DNA from: Pelecanus crispus
Taxonomy: Eukaryota > Chordata > Aves > Pelecaniformes > Pelecanidae
Assembly: GCF_030463565.1 (NCBI RefSeq)
Contig: NC_134646.1
Coordinates: 60,715,710-60,779,709, forward strand
Length of the DNA stretch: 64,000 nt
Reading direction: 5' to 3'
Notes under the pieces: model-generated
Seen by the model: the letters and a program-made list of their open reading frames with translations, nothing else
The model's database searches: none
Told to the model about the DNA's origin: nothing
Shown here: positions 35,709 through 49,600 of the stretch, in pieces
Position numbering within the stretch: the first letter of the stretch is position 1
How the letters are laid out: each line of letters starts with the position of its first letter
Position numbers and translations under genes: made by a program

Positions 35709-38700
35709 CTGCATTTTCTTTCAAAACTTCTCTAGTCTTTCTGTTATGCCCTGGTCAAAGGCTTTTCGTCACAGTGGTGACAAGATAACTTGATACAAGC
35801 ATGCATCCTTTTTACTGTCTAATGGAATGAGAAGTAAAGCTAGCTGATGGCTGGTGATTGGAAGCTGCAAATGTGGAGGGAATTTAGCTGCTGAGTGTGA
35901 CACTGGCAGGGAAGTTGACCCAGTTGTCCAAGTTGAGGTTCCATAGCAGCTGCATTCAACCTCAGTCTCCTTACGTATAGAAGCCTTCCCGTTGATGGGA
36001 ATCCCTAAGGATCCTTTGCTGATCCCTCTTCAAAGGATGTACCAAACCTGGATACTGACCAGAAGTAGCCTTTAATTGAAATGTGGCTAATGCATCAAAG
36101 ATGACACTGCTCAGTTCAAAGAGTCCTTTGTAGCAGAGAACACAAGAGATAGCTAACACAAATAATCCTCATTCTGTAATTGGAGCACTTGTTAAAACAA
36201 AGACTCTTAATACAGATAAAATAACTACTATCTAAGAAGCAGGATCATAAGAAGGTTGAGTGTCAACTTTTGTAACAAGGGTGTCTGAAGTAATGGCATC
36301 CTCCATAGTACATAACATCAGTGTGTTCAGGCGCTACCAAGGTGGCAACTAGGTATACAGGAAACAGGCAGCATCATACTGCACTTTTCAATACTCAATC
36401 TAGTTTCCCAAAAGGCTCTTTAGTTACAGAAAGTTCTTGCTCTGCTCTCCATGCAGAGCATGCTGCAAAGACAGAGCTGTGATAGTAGACAACAATCTGT
36501 TAACTCCCTGGCACAGATTTGGTAGCTCCCCTTCTACAGCTTTACTACAAGCTGTTGCAGTATTAGCATGCTGTGATGCTGATACAGAGTCCCAGTCATC
36601 TTGCTCATGTTCATGAATGTGAAGTGGTATGTCGGAGTGGCTAGAACTCTCTCTGTGACTGCAAGGTAATCGGTTTAGTTAAAATATGCACATGCAAAGC
36701 ATGCCAGAGGAAGCAGAGGTCTTAGGCTGGGTGATGAGGGAGAGAAGGTAGAGTTTGGCTCACCAGCCTTGGTTATTGAGAGAAGGCGGGGAAAAGGCTC
36801 GCTTCATGAAGACTTTGGTTTATTGTGAGAACGTAGGGGGTCTTCTAGGTCACTATTAAATGCTTTACTCAAGAGGGAAAGGGGATCTGTTAGAGGAGGA
36901 GAAGCAGGATTCTGCTTTGTGCATGATGGTGGGGATGGAGCTGACTGCACTGGCTCAAGTGTTTGTGGGCATGACTGCTCGGCCTTACACTGTGTGATCA
37001 CACATGGAGTCCTGGACTGCTCTTTCGTCCTGCAACTCGGGTGTTGGCATGTGGCAATGGCAGGTTGGAGGAAGGCAGCCGGAGGACCTGTTTTACTGTC
37101 TCTTGTGCTACCAGAAAAGAAGTAATTACATCAGAGAAGTGTAGCAGGCTGCAGTAACCGAGACAGCATAGGGAACAGCAACCTTGAGGCTGTCCATGGG
37201 TGTGCAGTTGAAAGTTCATTCCATCCCTGCCCAGCAGGTCTCTGTTAAAATCCAAGTGTGAATTGATGATCTTTTCAAGACATGAGAAGAGTGCTTTTAG
37301 CTACAATGATGGCAAATGCTCTCATTCTACTGTTCTTTAGTTTTCTGAGAGGGAAGGGGATGCTGGCCTGTCTCAGGTAGGAACCAGGGTATTCATGGCG
37401 GTAACAGTGATGATTTCACACTAAGAATCAAAAAGAGAAATGCGCTGTCTCTCTGTATTGATGTAATTACAATTCACCTAAGAGATGGGCCAAGAAAGTT
37501 TACAGAGCTCACTATAGCCAACTCAAAGTCAGGAAAGCATCTCTGGGTGTCCCCAGTGGTGATCTCCGTGATGCCAAGCAAGCAGGGAAGAACAGCGTGG
37601 AACTCACAAAAATTGGCTGAATGCCACTGTGCAGAGCAGCTGTCCCACCGTGGTTCCTGGTCAGCTCTGTAAGCAGTTCCAAATGGCCATGGTTACTTTT
37701 CTCCCAACAGGGGAAAGAGCTCCTGAACAAATGCTTAAGGCTGTGCTGCACCTACAGGTTCACAAGTCTTTTCTCAGGAGCAATCCCAGCTTACCATAAG
37801 CCCTTTCTCATCCACTGCTGTTGATTCCCTCCCTGTGCCATCTCCCTCAGACAGCATGCTTTGCTTGGCTAAACCTGAAGCAAATATAGAAACAAACATA
37901 GATTAAAAATAATCAGATTAACTTTATCGTGTAGATCTACAAAAAGCTGTCTGTACTGACCCAGCTGAGGCCAAATAAGAAAATGGCATAGGTTGGTTCT
38001 CCTGCCAGAAAGTTTTCATCAAATTACATCCTGAAAACACCTCTGTGAAATAGCCTTCCTGGGGCACTATCTTCCTACAGTGCAACCACCCATAGTTTTA
38101 ATTGCTGTGTATCCCGAGGCTAAGTTACTGCAGCAACAACTCCTGGATAACAAAGCCAGGCAAGGGAAAGGAAATTACATCAATTTAACTGATGTGTTGT
38201 TAAAACTTCCAAGGAGCTTTCCCTGCTGGGTTGCTAAGCGTTGTGCACATCATAGGGACAAATCTTTGCATCACAGCTTAAAAAATTCTGTAATCCATTG
38301 GGTACAACAGCACTGAAATGCAGCCACTTCCTAATGAAAGGGAATCAATTGACAACTTAAACAGCCAAATTTAAGCTTGTTTTACCCTAGCAATGTGACC
38401 AGATAGATGCAGGTAGATACTTTACTGATAGATACTTGTCTTTTCTTTCCAGGCTCAGTCTGTAGTGGAGTGGGGCAAAATCATACATAAACATGATCTG
38501 CAAAAAAAGTCAAGGTAAACTAATGTAAAGACTGGAGGTAGCAAGCAAACTCCTTATGGAGATCAAGTCTTAGACACCATATCCTACCAGTTTGGACTTG
38601 GAGAGCTCAGACCTTAAAATTATTAAAGCCTTTTGTGTTATTTCACACTTGCATTTTGCACTGAGTATTTATAAAGATACCTAATACTCTTGAGCCACAA

Positions 38701-41700
38701 ATTTCAACAGTGTTATGTAGACTGGACCCCAATATCCAGTACAAGCCACTCATTTAGATTTACTCAGCTCTTTACTTCCTGGCACGTTCCCCTCATTCCT
38801 TTGGAAACTCAGGTTTACTTTAAGACTAGATCAATTTGAAACCATCTCAGCTTGGCTTTCACAACAGCACACTGTGGCATTAGCTGCCCGGTCACTTCAT
38901 GGCACACCCCATCCTCTCACCCCCAGTTGCTTGGCAGCGTGTGCTCTCCATCCTCACGCTACAGGCACTTTGTACAGTTTGTTTGTTACTAACCTTTGGG
39001 ATGAAAGCCTTTAGGGGGTTAAACAGCAAAAATCATAGAGGATTTTTGTGAAAATGCACTGTTGTTGGTCATGCAATAGAATAAACCAGCAATGTAATAT
39101 TAGTGACCGGTATACCCCATGCGCAATGTCTAAGAGAAATTTAGCAGTAAGTTAGTAGGTCACAGAGTGGGTTCTGCAAGTGCCCAGACTGCACCCTTTT
39201 GACGTAATTGGGCAGCTTCACAAAAGCCCACTTACTACAAACCAAAATGCTAAAGGACATTTAGGAGACACATCCACTGTGTCCTGAGAGCCGCTCTGCA
39301 CTGGCTGGCGCTCACAACGAGCGGCAGCGTGAGCCATTCAGGGTATGGGAGCTTGTAAGCCAATGCCATCCTCCTGCCTCAAGCAGGCTCAGCCCTCAGA
39401 GCCATCACTTTCTGCAAGACTTGCTAACTGCAGTTGCCCGTACAGACACCTGAAGGGAACTAGGGATGAGGCCAAGTGACAGTGCAGAGCACTCCAGACC
39501 CTGCTGCAGCCACGCAGGTCACCTGCTGCTTTCACGGTCAGGACGGAACCGGTGGGCTTGGTGCACTGCAGACCAATATCCATCCGTGCATCCATATGTG
39601 CATTCACACATGCATTCATTCATCTATGTATCTGTGCATCAACCCAGAGGGGTGGGTAGGAGATGACATTTGGAGGGTTAAGAGCTGTCAGACTCAGCTG
39701 GGCTTGCAAGACTCAAGGGATGGCTTTCATGGGCCACCGGTATTGTTCCCACCAGGGTCGCCAGTGCTAGAACTCAGACCTGCTTATTGGGCAAACAGGA
39801 TGCATGGAAAATGTACCAGATTTAGGCAGCTTGCCAAAAGTTGCCTGTGCTTTTACTGGGCCTGTTACAGAGAAATTTAAAAGAGGCAGGACAACTTTTT
39901 CTGAGATCATGACGTTTAAATGTGCCCCAGTTTGGCAAGCTGGCATTTTGTTGGAGGAGAAGAGCTGATGAGTGAGGCACAGGCAGTGAACCATGCGCAG
40001 TGGGTAGCTGCTGAAAGGAGGAGGAGGCAAAAACGTTTAACTGCTTGTCCGATCAGGCATTACGGGCTGCCCCTCTTGGGCTGGCTGCACTTGGCTAGGC
40101 ACGGGTGCAGAGCCTGCACGTTCCTGGTTCCTGTGCTCGGGTGTTGACCTGCCCTGGGCTTTTGTCATGCAAACCACATGTCAAAGAGTGCAGAGGGTAC
40201 AAAAGCAGCCAACTGCTCCTCCTCATGAAGCACTACCAAGCTATCCCTTCAAATTAGAGAAATGCAAGGTCACCGTTTCAGCCAAAGACGTGCTAGCACG
40301 CCGTGCCTCCACACCGAGGCCAACAGCCCCACGGCCAGTGCCTTGCGGTATGGGGTACGAATCACACACAGTCGTTCTGTTGCAAGTTATTTTTTCCAAA
40401 TTCTTGTCGGCCAGTAAACGAAATGCACCTCCCAGTGAGCTGGCAGCGCACAGCCGGTTGCAAAAAATGCATTTCACAGCAGCCTGCCACCCCACGCCCC
40501 TATCTTGGCCATGCACCTGGTGAAATGACACAGTGAGTTGACTTGAATTTAAACCGGTGTACTGAATATCACCTCCTGACCTGTTGCTATATGGCTGGAA
40601 ATTTAATTTGGGGCTTTTCTTCGTACAGCCCGAGTGAACACAGCCTTTTTGGCAGGTGTTTCCGGCACAGAAAGAAAACAGGCCCCTGTGGTTAAGCCGC
40701 GTAGTTTACTTCAGCTCGCTCGCCAATTGGCGCCGAGCGCAAGCGGCTCCCCCACCTTATCTGAGCCCTTGTGAAAAAACTCCAGAACCAGGAGAGGATT
40801 TTAACACCCAGCGCTAACCTCAGTACTTGATGTTACCCAAAGAAGGTAACTTTAAAAAAAAAAAAAAATTTACTTGGTTTTCTGTGTTAGTGGCTGCAAA
40901 AGCTGAGCTAGGGCAGTGGTGTGGCGGGAGCCGCCAGCGGCTCCCATGCCCAGGAGAAGCTTCCCAGCCTCCCCTGGCCCCTTGTGCCCATCCCCATCGC
41001 TGGAGTTGCTCATCCCAACCTGAAAGGAAGTGTAGCTACCTGCCTCCTTTCCACCAGGGAGACTGAGGAAAAACAAAGACCTCTGAAGGCTCCTGAAGGA
41101 AAATTGCAGAGCAAAATTAAGCTGAAAAATCCAGTGATGGAGTGTGTGGTGATACACCCATGGCCAGAGCACAGCCAAGGCCAACGTGAGTGCAGGAAGC
41201 AAAGAAAGGCTTCCGGGGCCAAAGATTCAGGGTCATGCCTATTTCCACACCTCCAACAATACAACAAGCACTGAAGGTAGTTCAGCTTTTTTCTTCCACA
41301 AAATTTCCCCACCAGGTCCTGAAGAAGCAAGCAATAATCTTTTTTCTTGTTTTTGTGTTTGTGGCTACAAAGCCCTATAAAAGGGGTTTGGGTGCCTACT
41401 GATTTTAATTGAGGTATTGGCCCCTAGTTGAAGATGTCACCTTGAACACGCCAGCTCCCGTGTCTGCCAGTGGTCCCTTCCCCTTGCGGTTCTCCAGGGC
41501 AGACCCAGTGTGCTGCCTCTGAGTCAGCCTGAGATGGCCAGGACTGTGGGGAAGCCTGCAGGCACACGGTTTGTGGCTGTAAGGTTTCTCAGCCACTTGA
41601 TTTTCCTATTACATATGCACAGAAACAGCTTTGTTTTGACAGCGTAGGTATCTTCCTCACACCTCTCCTCAGCCACCATCCAGAAACAGGGTGTTCCTCT

Positions 41701-43149
41701 GTCTAAGAGCATGGGTGCATGAAGAAATTAATTGATGGTGTGAATTTACAGCATGTCATTTATTCCATGGTAACTACCCATGCGTACACACTCCTATTCA
41801 GCAAAACACAAAGTAAAAAGGTGTCAATGACTTCACCCTTCATCAAAGAGCAGGAGCATTCACACAGAGGTATTTTAACCGAGCACCTTCCTCCACCCAT
41901 AATCTTTGCCTTACTTCTGACCTAATCCACTCAAGGAGTGCATCTCTTCTTTTCAGGCAATTAGCTCCCTGGCAAAGATAAAGCTTTCATGTGTCCTTTA
42001 ATCAAATGATCTGTCCCTAGTTTGGAATGTCATGTTTGTGTTCTGCAGTATAGGACAGAGAAGAGCTTCACTCCTTTCAAATGGGAGCATGGTCAGGGTG
42101 CCATTGAACAGGACCTGTTATCTCCCACTTAACAGGACATAAAAGGACCCAGCAGCCAAATGCTTTTTAGTGTAGGACTCAGACTTTCACAGACTTATCC
42201 AGTGGCTTTATTTATATGATGGTGTTTCTCCACATCGTAGGTAGGAACCAGCATTTAAAATTCAGAAGAGAGTGAGATTACACGGCCAAGAGCTCTCGTT
42301 TTATCTTTAGACTTAGAGTTGTACACTTGCAGTTGATCAGGCTGGCTGAGTCAAAAACTTCCTGGTCACATTAATTTATGTGAAACAGCCAATTATCGGT
42401 CACCTTGAGCCCAATGGCATCTCATCAGCTTCCCAGTGGCATTTATTTGTGAAGGGAGGTGACAAATGCTGGGAATGCCAATGATAAACTTCTCAGTGAA
42501 ATATTTTTTGTCCTGAAATCTCCATCCAAGGAATACTCCAGGTGAAGTTTTACCTAAGGACTAGTGAATGTTAAAGGGAGAAAGTACTGTTTGCTGTATG
42601 AGGATATGCTGCATTGCCTCCCAACAGGGCTGGAGACCACAGAACAGGGGAGGTGTCCAGTAGGCAGAAGCCAGTGACTGTCATTTGTTACTTCTTGGTA
42701 TAGCTAATTAAGATGCCAAAATTAGTATAATTTGTAACTGCATACTGGACATACTTTATAATTAAAAGCATTCCCAAATCATAGCGGTGGCACAGCACAG
42801 TGGTCTACAGATGTGCACAGTAAGGGAGGGGGAGGTCCGTCTGATACCAAAGGAGGGACCATGCAACTGAGAGCTTCTCCCTCTTCTCTCATTACATCAT
42901 TCTGATGAAACACAGGAGTGTGCCCTAATCTCACCAAACATTTTATATAATAAACATGGTCTGGCACGCAGACAGCAGAGGCCTTCTTATTTCACTGCAG
43001 TCTCCTTGAACGGTTTCTTATGTGTGTGGACCTCAGAGGACAAGACCTAGGCCTTTCTGTATGCACCTCCCTTTTCTCCTCCATGAAGGGGATAACAGAG
43101 TGTGTGGGAGAGCTCAGCTCCTCTCTGAAGGCACTAAGGACTGAATATA
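35709..43149. other. Non-coding interval
   Basis: No recognisable gene. GC-rich patches near 39.3-40.5 kb and 40.9-41.2 kb give overlapping short frames on both strands with no family resemblance. A short segment near 42.0 kb resembles one near 46.8 kb. Confidence 0.55.
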
Positions 43150-43669
43150 CCCCACCTGGTGTACTGTGTTCAGCTCTGGGGCCCCCAACATAGGGAGGAC
43201 ATGACCCTGTTGGAGTGAGGCCAGAGGAGGGCCACAGAGGTGATCAGAGGGCTGGGGCACCTCTTCTATGAAGACAGGCTGGGAGAGTTGGGGTTGTTCA
43301 GCCTGGAGAAGAGAAGGCTGCAGGGAGACCTTATAGCAGCCTTCCAGTAGCTGAACAGGGCCTACAGGAAAGCTGGAGAGGGACTTTACAAGGGCATGTA
43401 GTGATAGGACAGGGGGTAATAGCTTTAAATTGAAAGAGGGTAGATTTAGATTAGATATAAGGAAGAAATTCTTCACTATGAGGGTGGTGAGGCACTGGAA
43501 CAAGTTGCCGAAAGAAGCTGTGGATGCCCCATCCCTGGAAGTGTTCAAGGCTGGGCTAGATGGAGCTTTGAGCAACCTGTTCTAGTGGAAGGTGTCCCTG
43601 CCCATGGCAGGGGGTTTGGAACTAGATGATCTTTAAGGTCCTTTCCAACCCAAACCATTCTACGATTAT
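43150..43669 (+). mobile_element. CR1 LINE 3' fragment
   Basis: About 520 bases closely resembling the 3' part of chicken repeat 1. Diagnostic segments are TGTTCAGCCTGGAGAAGAGA, GATTTAGATTAGATATAAGG, a CACTGGAACAAGTTGCC block and the 3' end ACTAGATGATCTTTAAGGTC leading to CCATTCTACGATTAT. The element is 5'-truncated, as nearly all CR1 copies are. It keeps no intact protein frame and has many substitutions, so it is old and immobile. Confidence 0.95.
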
Positions 43670-46600
43670 TGCTTGAATTGTGGGTACAACGCCCACTGAA
43701 GCATCTTCTGCTCTCCTCCCCCAGAACCTCAAGTAAAATTACCAAGTGCTTAGCCAGGTGGAAGGAATAGTATTTCATCGTGATAATTCAGCTGGCATAC
43801 ACTTCTGTAACGAGACCACATCAAAAAGTGAAACTGCAGTCTCATGCGGTTGTTTGCAGAGTAGATGAGTCAGAGCCTCTCTCTCTTTCCATGCTGCAGC
43901 TCACTAAACCTGTGCCGAGTTTAATAATTTCCATTCCCTTCAGGAGAGAGGGCCATGTTCATGCTGGGGGATCACCCAAACACCCTCCACCGTGTAGTGA
44001 AAGATTTTAAGGTCTTAACCTTAATGTGTAATTGATGAACAATACTTCATTTAAATTGTTAGATTTAACACACATCTGTTTTGGCAGAAAACCTCATGGC
44101 TAAAAATCCAAGAACAGACAAGTTTCACTGTTAATCCAGTGTCAAAACGAATGTCTGGATTCCTCTCTGGATTTAATTCCAGCTGCAAAATTAATGGGGA
44201 CCATTTTATGATTGAGGATGGCTGAAAAGGGAGGGCTCTACCCGTTGCATTAGCATCAGGCCATGCATTCACGCTGCACATCCCTCACACCCCATCGGTG
44301 TCCATCCCTGTCTCAATAAATCCTAAGCCTGACATCAAGTCATCACAGCTGACTTTATACCCTGTCCGATGGAAAGCCTCTGAAGTGGCTGCCATGAGAT
44401 GAAATGCCTCAAATCTACAGGGTAGAATAAGCCTGTCTTGATCTTGACGCAGAAGTTGAACTTCAAACATTCAGGCCCATAAGCTTACCTTTGTCTCTAA
44501 TTCCTCTGATTTTTATTTGATTCTACATCAAATATAGATGATCGTACCTTTATGCCGCTTTGTTGCACAAAGTCATTCCTGGCAGTTTCTTCTGCCTCTG
44601 GTGCGACAGGTGGGGAAAAACACCTTTAAAGTGCAATTAACTTCAGAAAGACAATATCTGTGACAAGTGCCTCCATCTCTCTCATTGGCATTGTAATATA
44701 AAATAAGGTTTAAATGCAAGTAGAAATCTGTTTTGTTATATCTCCACTCACAGTTTCAACAGCAACGTCTCGATCATGTGCATTATGTAGCTGAATATGC
44801 TGTTTGTTTGGAAGGATTTTTCCCTAGGGATCAGACTAACCACAGAAATAAGGCAATCACTCTAGTTGCCTCAATTCCTAAGAAAACAAGGATTATGTGA
44901 TTGCTGTCTGCTTGTCTCTCTCCTCTCCAGCAACTTGTTAATGCGTTGGCAAATTTCCATTAAATTCAGTGGAGGAGCAAAAACCTCAGAGATACTCAGT
45001 TCTTAAAAATGTCATGGAAATATGCAAACAACTTAAGTGGCAATGCTGCAATCTGAGCTGAACCCATCCACCTTTGAGACACACACCCCTGGGAAAGACA
45101 GCTTCACCCATTCTGCTGCGACGTACAGGCCCCACAGCGGTGATAGGTGCAGCAGGACTCACCGGAGCAGTATCAGAAAGGGCACAGAAGGGTCCCAGGA
45201 GCTGTGCTAACTGTGGTCTGTGCACAGTGCCTGTAGACAAGGGTGGAATGAATCTCCGCGTCTGCAGATGTCACAGCATAGGCACCTATGGCAGAGCGAG
45301 CTGTCGAGACTCCTTTTACAGCTGAGAGAGAGAAACATGCTTTTCTGGGGCACAGGTCACCTTGTCAATGTCTGGAATAGACCAAATTAATTGTATGCCA
45401 GAAGTACCTATTTCTCTCTGCTACATTTCTGGGCTTGTTGTTTGGGAGAGTGGGTGGGAGGCAGAAGCTGACTCCTGCCCGCACCGTTGCACATCTGCAA
45501 ACGGCTGGCACCAATGGAGCCTGTGAGCAAGCTCTTGCAAGATGAGGATAGAAAAATACAGCCCAGGACCACGTTACCTACAGCTGCTGATTACTAATCT
45601 TTCATCTCTGTTCCATTCTGTGAATGCTCCTTTCCTGACAATTCTTCTGAAGTGCTGTGCAGATGGGCACGTGGATCTGAAACACTTTGAAATACCAGCT
45701 GTGGGGCCAGCAGCTCTGCTCTAAGCTATGCTCAGAGTAGTGATGTTGTTCCAAAAGCAAACCCTGACAAAACCCACCAGTATGTAGAGCTCATATCCCA
45801 AGAGGACCATGCTTCATCACAAGCCACCTGGTCTCTCAAGCATCTGCAGGACTTCACAGCAGAGCACTGGTTCCACAGCACACGCTCTGAAGGCTTTCTG
45901 TGTTGCTTCATCTTAGCCACAAGGTGATTTTTTTTACCCTGATCACTCAACTGGCAAATGAGATTGTTTGTGCAAACTGCTGCATGCTTGGCAGGCCTGC
46001 TCCCCAGCGGTCTGCAGCAAACCCGGGCCAGATCAGTGCCACAGCTTGAGTCCCAGCAGAGTGAAAAGCTCCTAAGTCAGATGCAAAAGTTGTTTAGGGT
46101 GAGCCTGTATCTCAGAAACCGTTTCTTTAGCACCCCAAAGTCACCAAGCTTTGGGTTTCCCTACAAGTTGCATGGTCTGCAGTAAGTCTGCAGGCACTGA
46201 GCAACAAGGAAAATATCAGCCCTAGGTTTCAGACCCACAAACACTATTGCATACTGGCTGCTACCACTTGGTGTCACTGGGTGTCACAGATCTGGTGCCT
46301 CCTTGCACCGCAGGGCATTCACAGATGCTCTGTCCTCTTGCCAAGGTCCCCCTGGCCCCAGCACCTCCAAAATAGCCACCCCACTCACTCCTGAGCTCAG
46401 GCTTCTTCCCATGGGATCAAGCTCCTGGCCCTGGGCAACGCTGGGCTGGCCAAGGGACAGCCTTCCCGTCCCCTGTGCTGCAGTCCCCTGAGCCGGGGAC
46501 ATGCGCCCTGAGCCCCGGGCAAGGTTTGGGAGAGGAGCAGGTGGCAGGGAGGCGAGTGTGGGGCCACACGCGAGTGTCACAACCTGCTGCAGCACAGGTA

Positions 46601-49600
46601 CAAAGCAAATTTGCTTTTCTAAGGGAGTGTATTAGGCTTTGCCTCTAACTCTGCCTCAGAGAGCTGGGTTGGGGGTGGCCTTAGCCACCCTTCCACGCTC
46701 TCCTGCATGGCAGAGGCTGACCTCGCAGGAGAGCCCTTCCATTTGACCAGCAAATTCAGGTCATTCCTCATGTTGCCCTTTGATCAATGAATTCCTAGTT
46801 TGGGATGTCACGTTTGTTGCTCTTCCACCGGCAGAAGAATGAGAGTAAATTGTCCAAATACCCTCTTGTGCTGCAAACCACAGCGAGTGAACAGCTTGTG
46901 AAAACAGGAGTGCAGAGCTGAGGAAAAGCTCCCTTCAGCCACCTTGTCTCTTCTCCAATTTCTTCACTTCTCAGTAACCTTTTTCACGTTTTACAGCCTC
47001 AGCTATTTCCTTTCGCTATGCGTTAGCTCATACTGTTGTGCTTACAGCAGCCCACCTCTCTCTCCTCCTTCCCCCTCCTACCTTCTTTCAAGACTTTCTT
47101 GAGAGCAAACCACATCCTTACGTTCCTCTCATTGTTAGAGCCTCCACCACTGCTGCTGTTACTCTTCACTACTTTTTGATCAAGTGGTCTAGCACAGCTC
47201 TGAACCTAAACTGCTCTTCAGATGTTCCCACCTGCAGGTGTGCAGACCATCCCAGTAAGCTATATTTTACATGTTTGAACTAAGTTCCCCTGAACTACAC
47301 CATATACACCTCAAAACTGTAAATTATTCCTTGCAATAAGTGCAAGCTCTCCATGAATTTGAAACTTAAGGCAGGTTTGTGGTCCTGTAAAAATAGTTTG
47401 CTAAACAAATGGACTCTGAATCACACTTCAGAGAAAGAAAGAAAAAACATGATTCCTCTTTGTGCCGTTTACCATGGGCTTAATTTTGTGACCATTAATG
47501 CTAAATCTGTGCGTTGTTGGATCATTCAGTGATTGACTCAGACTTGAGCTAACCGAAGCACAGGTATGTGACTGAATTCTCATTGCAGCCCTGGCAGCGT
47601 TTGCACTTACCCACAAAGAGCATGGAGCAGTAATTACAAAATCCAGCTGGTGCCAGCTCTTGCAGACTGCATCATCTCCATCCCTTGGCCTGCCAATATT
47701 TTTCATTCTGTGACCCCAACCCCTTTTGCACTGTAGAAATGTTTGGTTTTATATTTGTCTTAAGGGATTTGCCTTGCTGTGTCCAAGGAGCATCTCCGTC
47801 ACAGTCATTCAAGGGGTTTTGCAGCTTGATCAACATTTGCTACATTGGGAGGGAGCTTTCTTACTGACCCAGGACCACACTGAGAGGAGGCACAAGATGC
47901 AGACCTGCTTCTCAATGACCTGTTACATGCACACACTCAGCCTGTGAAAAGAAAATTGTTTTACAAAGGTTGTACTGCACATGTGGGAACATCAACAGTG
48001 GAGGCCTCTGGACTGAAAAAGATGGGAATCTGCTGTGCTAAACTAGCCAGATAGGGAGCAATGAGAGAGACACATTGCTCTTTTGACATCTGGCAACTGG
48101 CAGCCTGTAATTCCTTCACTGTGTTGCCAATGGGTTCAAACCTGAGAATGTGGTCATCGCATCAGGAGGTGACATTTCCATTCCTGCAGGTCTTGTCCCA
48201 AACAAACTTCAGATGGATGCAGAGGAATTCACAGGGGAGTTTTGCTGCCCAAGCATTTGGCATGGTCAACGGGAAGCATGCTCCTACAGGCTGAGTCCCT
48301 TGGCCAAGCTCTCAGTTCCTCATAGGGAAGCAGAAATATGACTGCATTGTCAAACACCATGGATGCTTTACACCTCCAGTTGGTCTGATGAGGCACATGA
48401 CAACTGTACTTCCCACATCTCCTGCCTCTTTGATGAGTTCAAACAGGTCTGGACCTGGCCTTGGCCCCGGCCTCGACCCCTGATCCTCAGTCCACAGAGA
48501 AAAATGGAGTCCCTGCACCACCCTCCATAAGTGGCAGTCCTACCTACCTAGCTGATGTTTTGAAGCCATTACCAGATCTCATCAATTACTTCCATATGGC
48601 CAGTGAATGTCCATAAAAAGTACTAACAGAAAACCTATTTTTGCAGACTGGAGTCTGACAGTGCTTGACTCCGATTCTGTCTCCTGTTTGCCCTCTGTGT
48701 CCTGCATGGCATTTGTGAGATCAAGGAGGAGCAGACCTCAGTCCATCACAGCCACTGCCTGCTCCAGCTGTGGCTCCTTCACTCACATCCCACTGGGAGC
48801 ACCAAATCACAAGGTGCTTGCAGGGATGCCAAGTCCCTCACAGCTGCTTGCTGTCATGTAAAGCTGTGCATGTCTGGAGGCACACAATGAACTTGTCATT
48901 GTTTTACTTTAATTTTATTTTTTGCACCACTTGCTCCCAACTGCTGTATTACCCTGGCAAGCTTCTCTTGCAAATTCTGGTGCTCCAACTACTCTCAGTG
49001 TCTTGCAACCCACTCCTGAAGCCCATTGCGCCCTGTTAAACCCAGGTCAAAGTGGGGCTTGGCATTGTGGTGAACCGGTCTCTTGGTGCCACATCAACAC
49101 AGGCACACGCTTCCCACTTTGGGGAGTAGTGGCTTTAGCTCGGGCACCTCTGTGTGTCCTCCCTCAGAGGCCAGTCTCCTATGTCTCTCATCCCCATCCC
49201 AGCCAAGCCAGTGAATGGGAAGAGTTAGACTCAGCCTTGTCGTCAGACATGGTCCTGCCACAGCCCCCGGGACGTCCATGTGGCCTTGCAGACCCATCAC
49301 TGCCACCCCAGGTGTCGACATGGCGCCTCTCTTTCATTTTGGCTGTGGCTCAGCTTTCTCAGGCTGCTGTCTCTTGGAGACCTTTTCAGCAAAATGGCTG
49401 ATTCATTGCCTCCTTCCCTTTGGGCTTCAGAGAAAGCATGGCTCATTTCTCTGTAATGTGTACCTGCCAGGGCAACACCAGCGTGGGGCCGCACTTCACA
49501 GTCCCCGTTGTCCGTGTTTCCCACCAGAAAAGCACAGCATCACCTTCACAAAGCAGTAGCAGCTGTGGGAGCCCCAGGTCCGATCAAAGCTTTTATCTCC

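Noticed and set aside
43114-43575. 153-codon minus-strand frame
   Set aside because: Antisense translation of the CR1 fragment.
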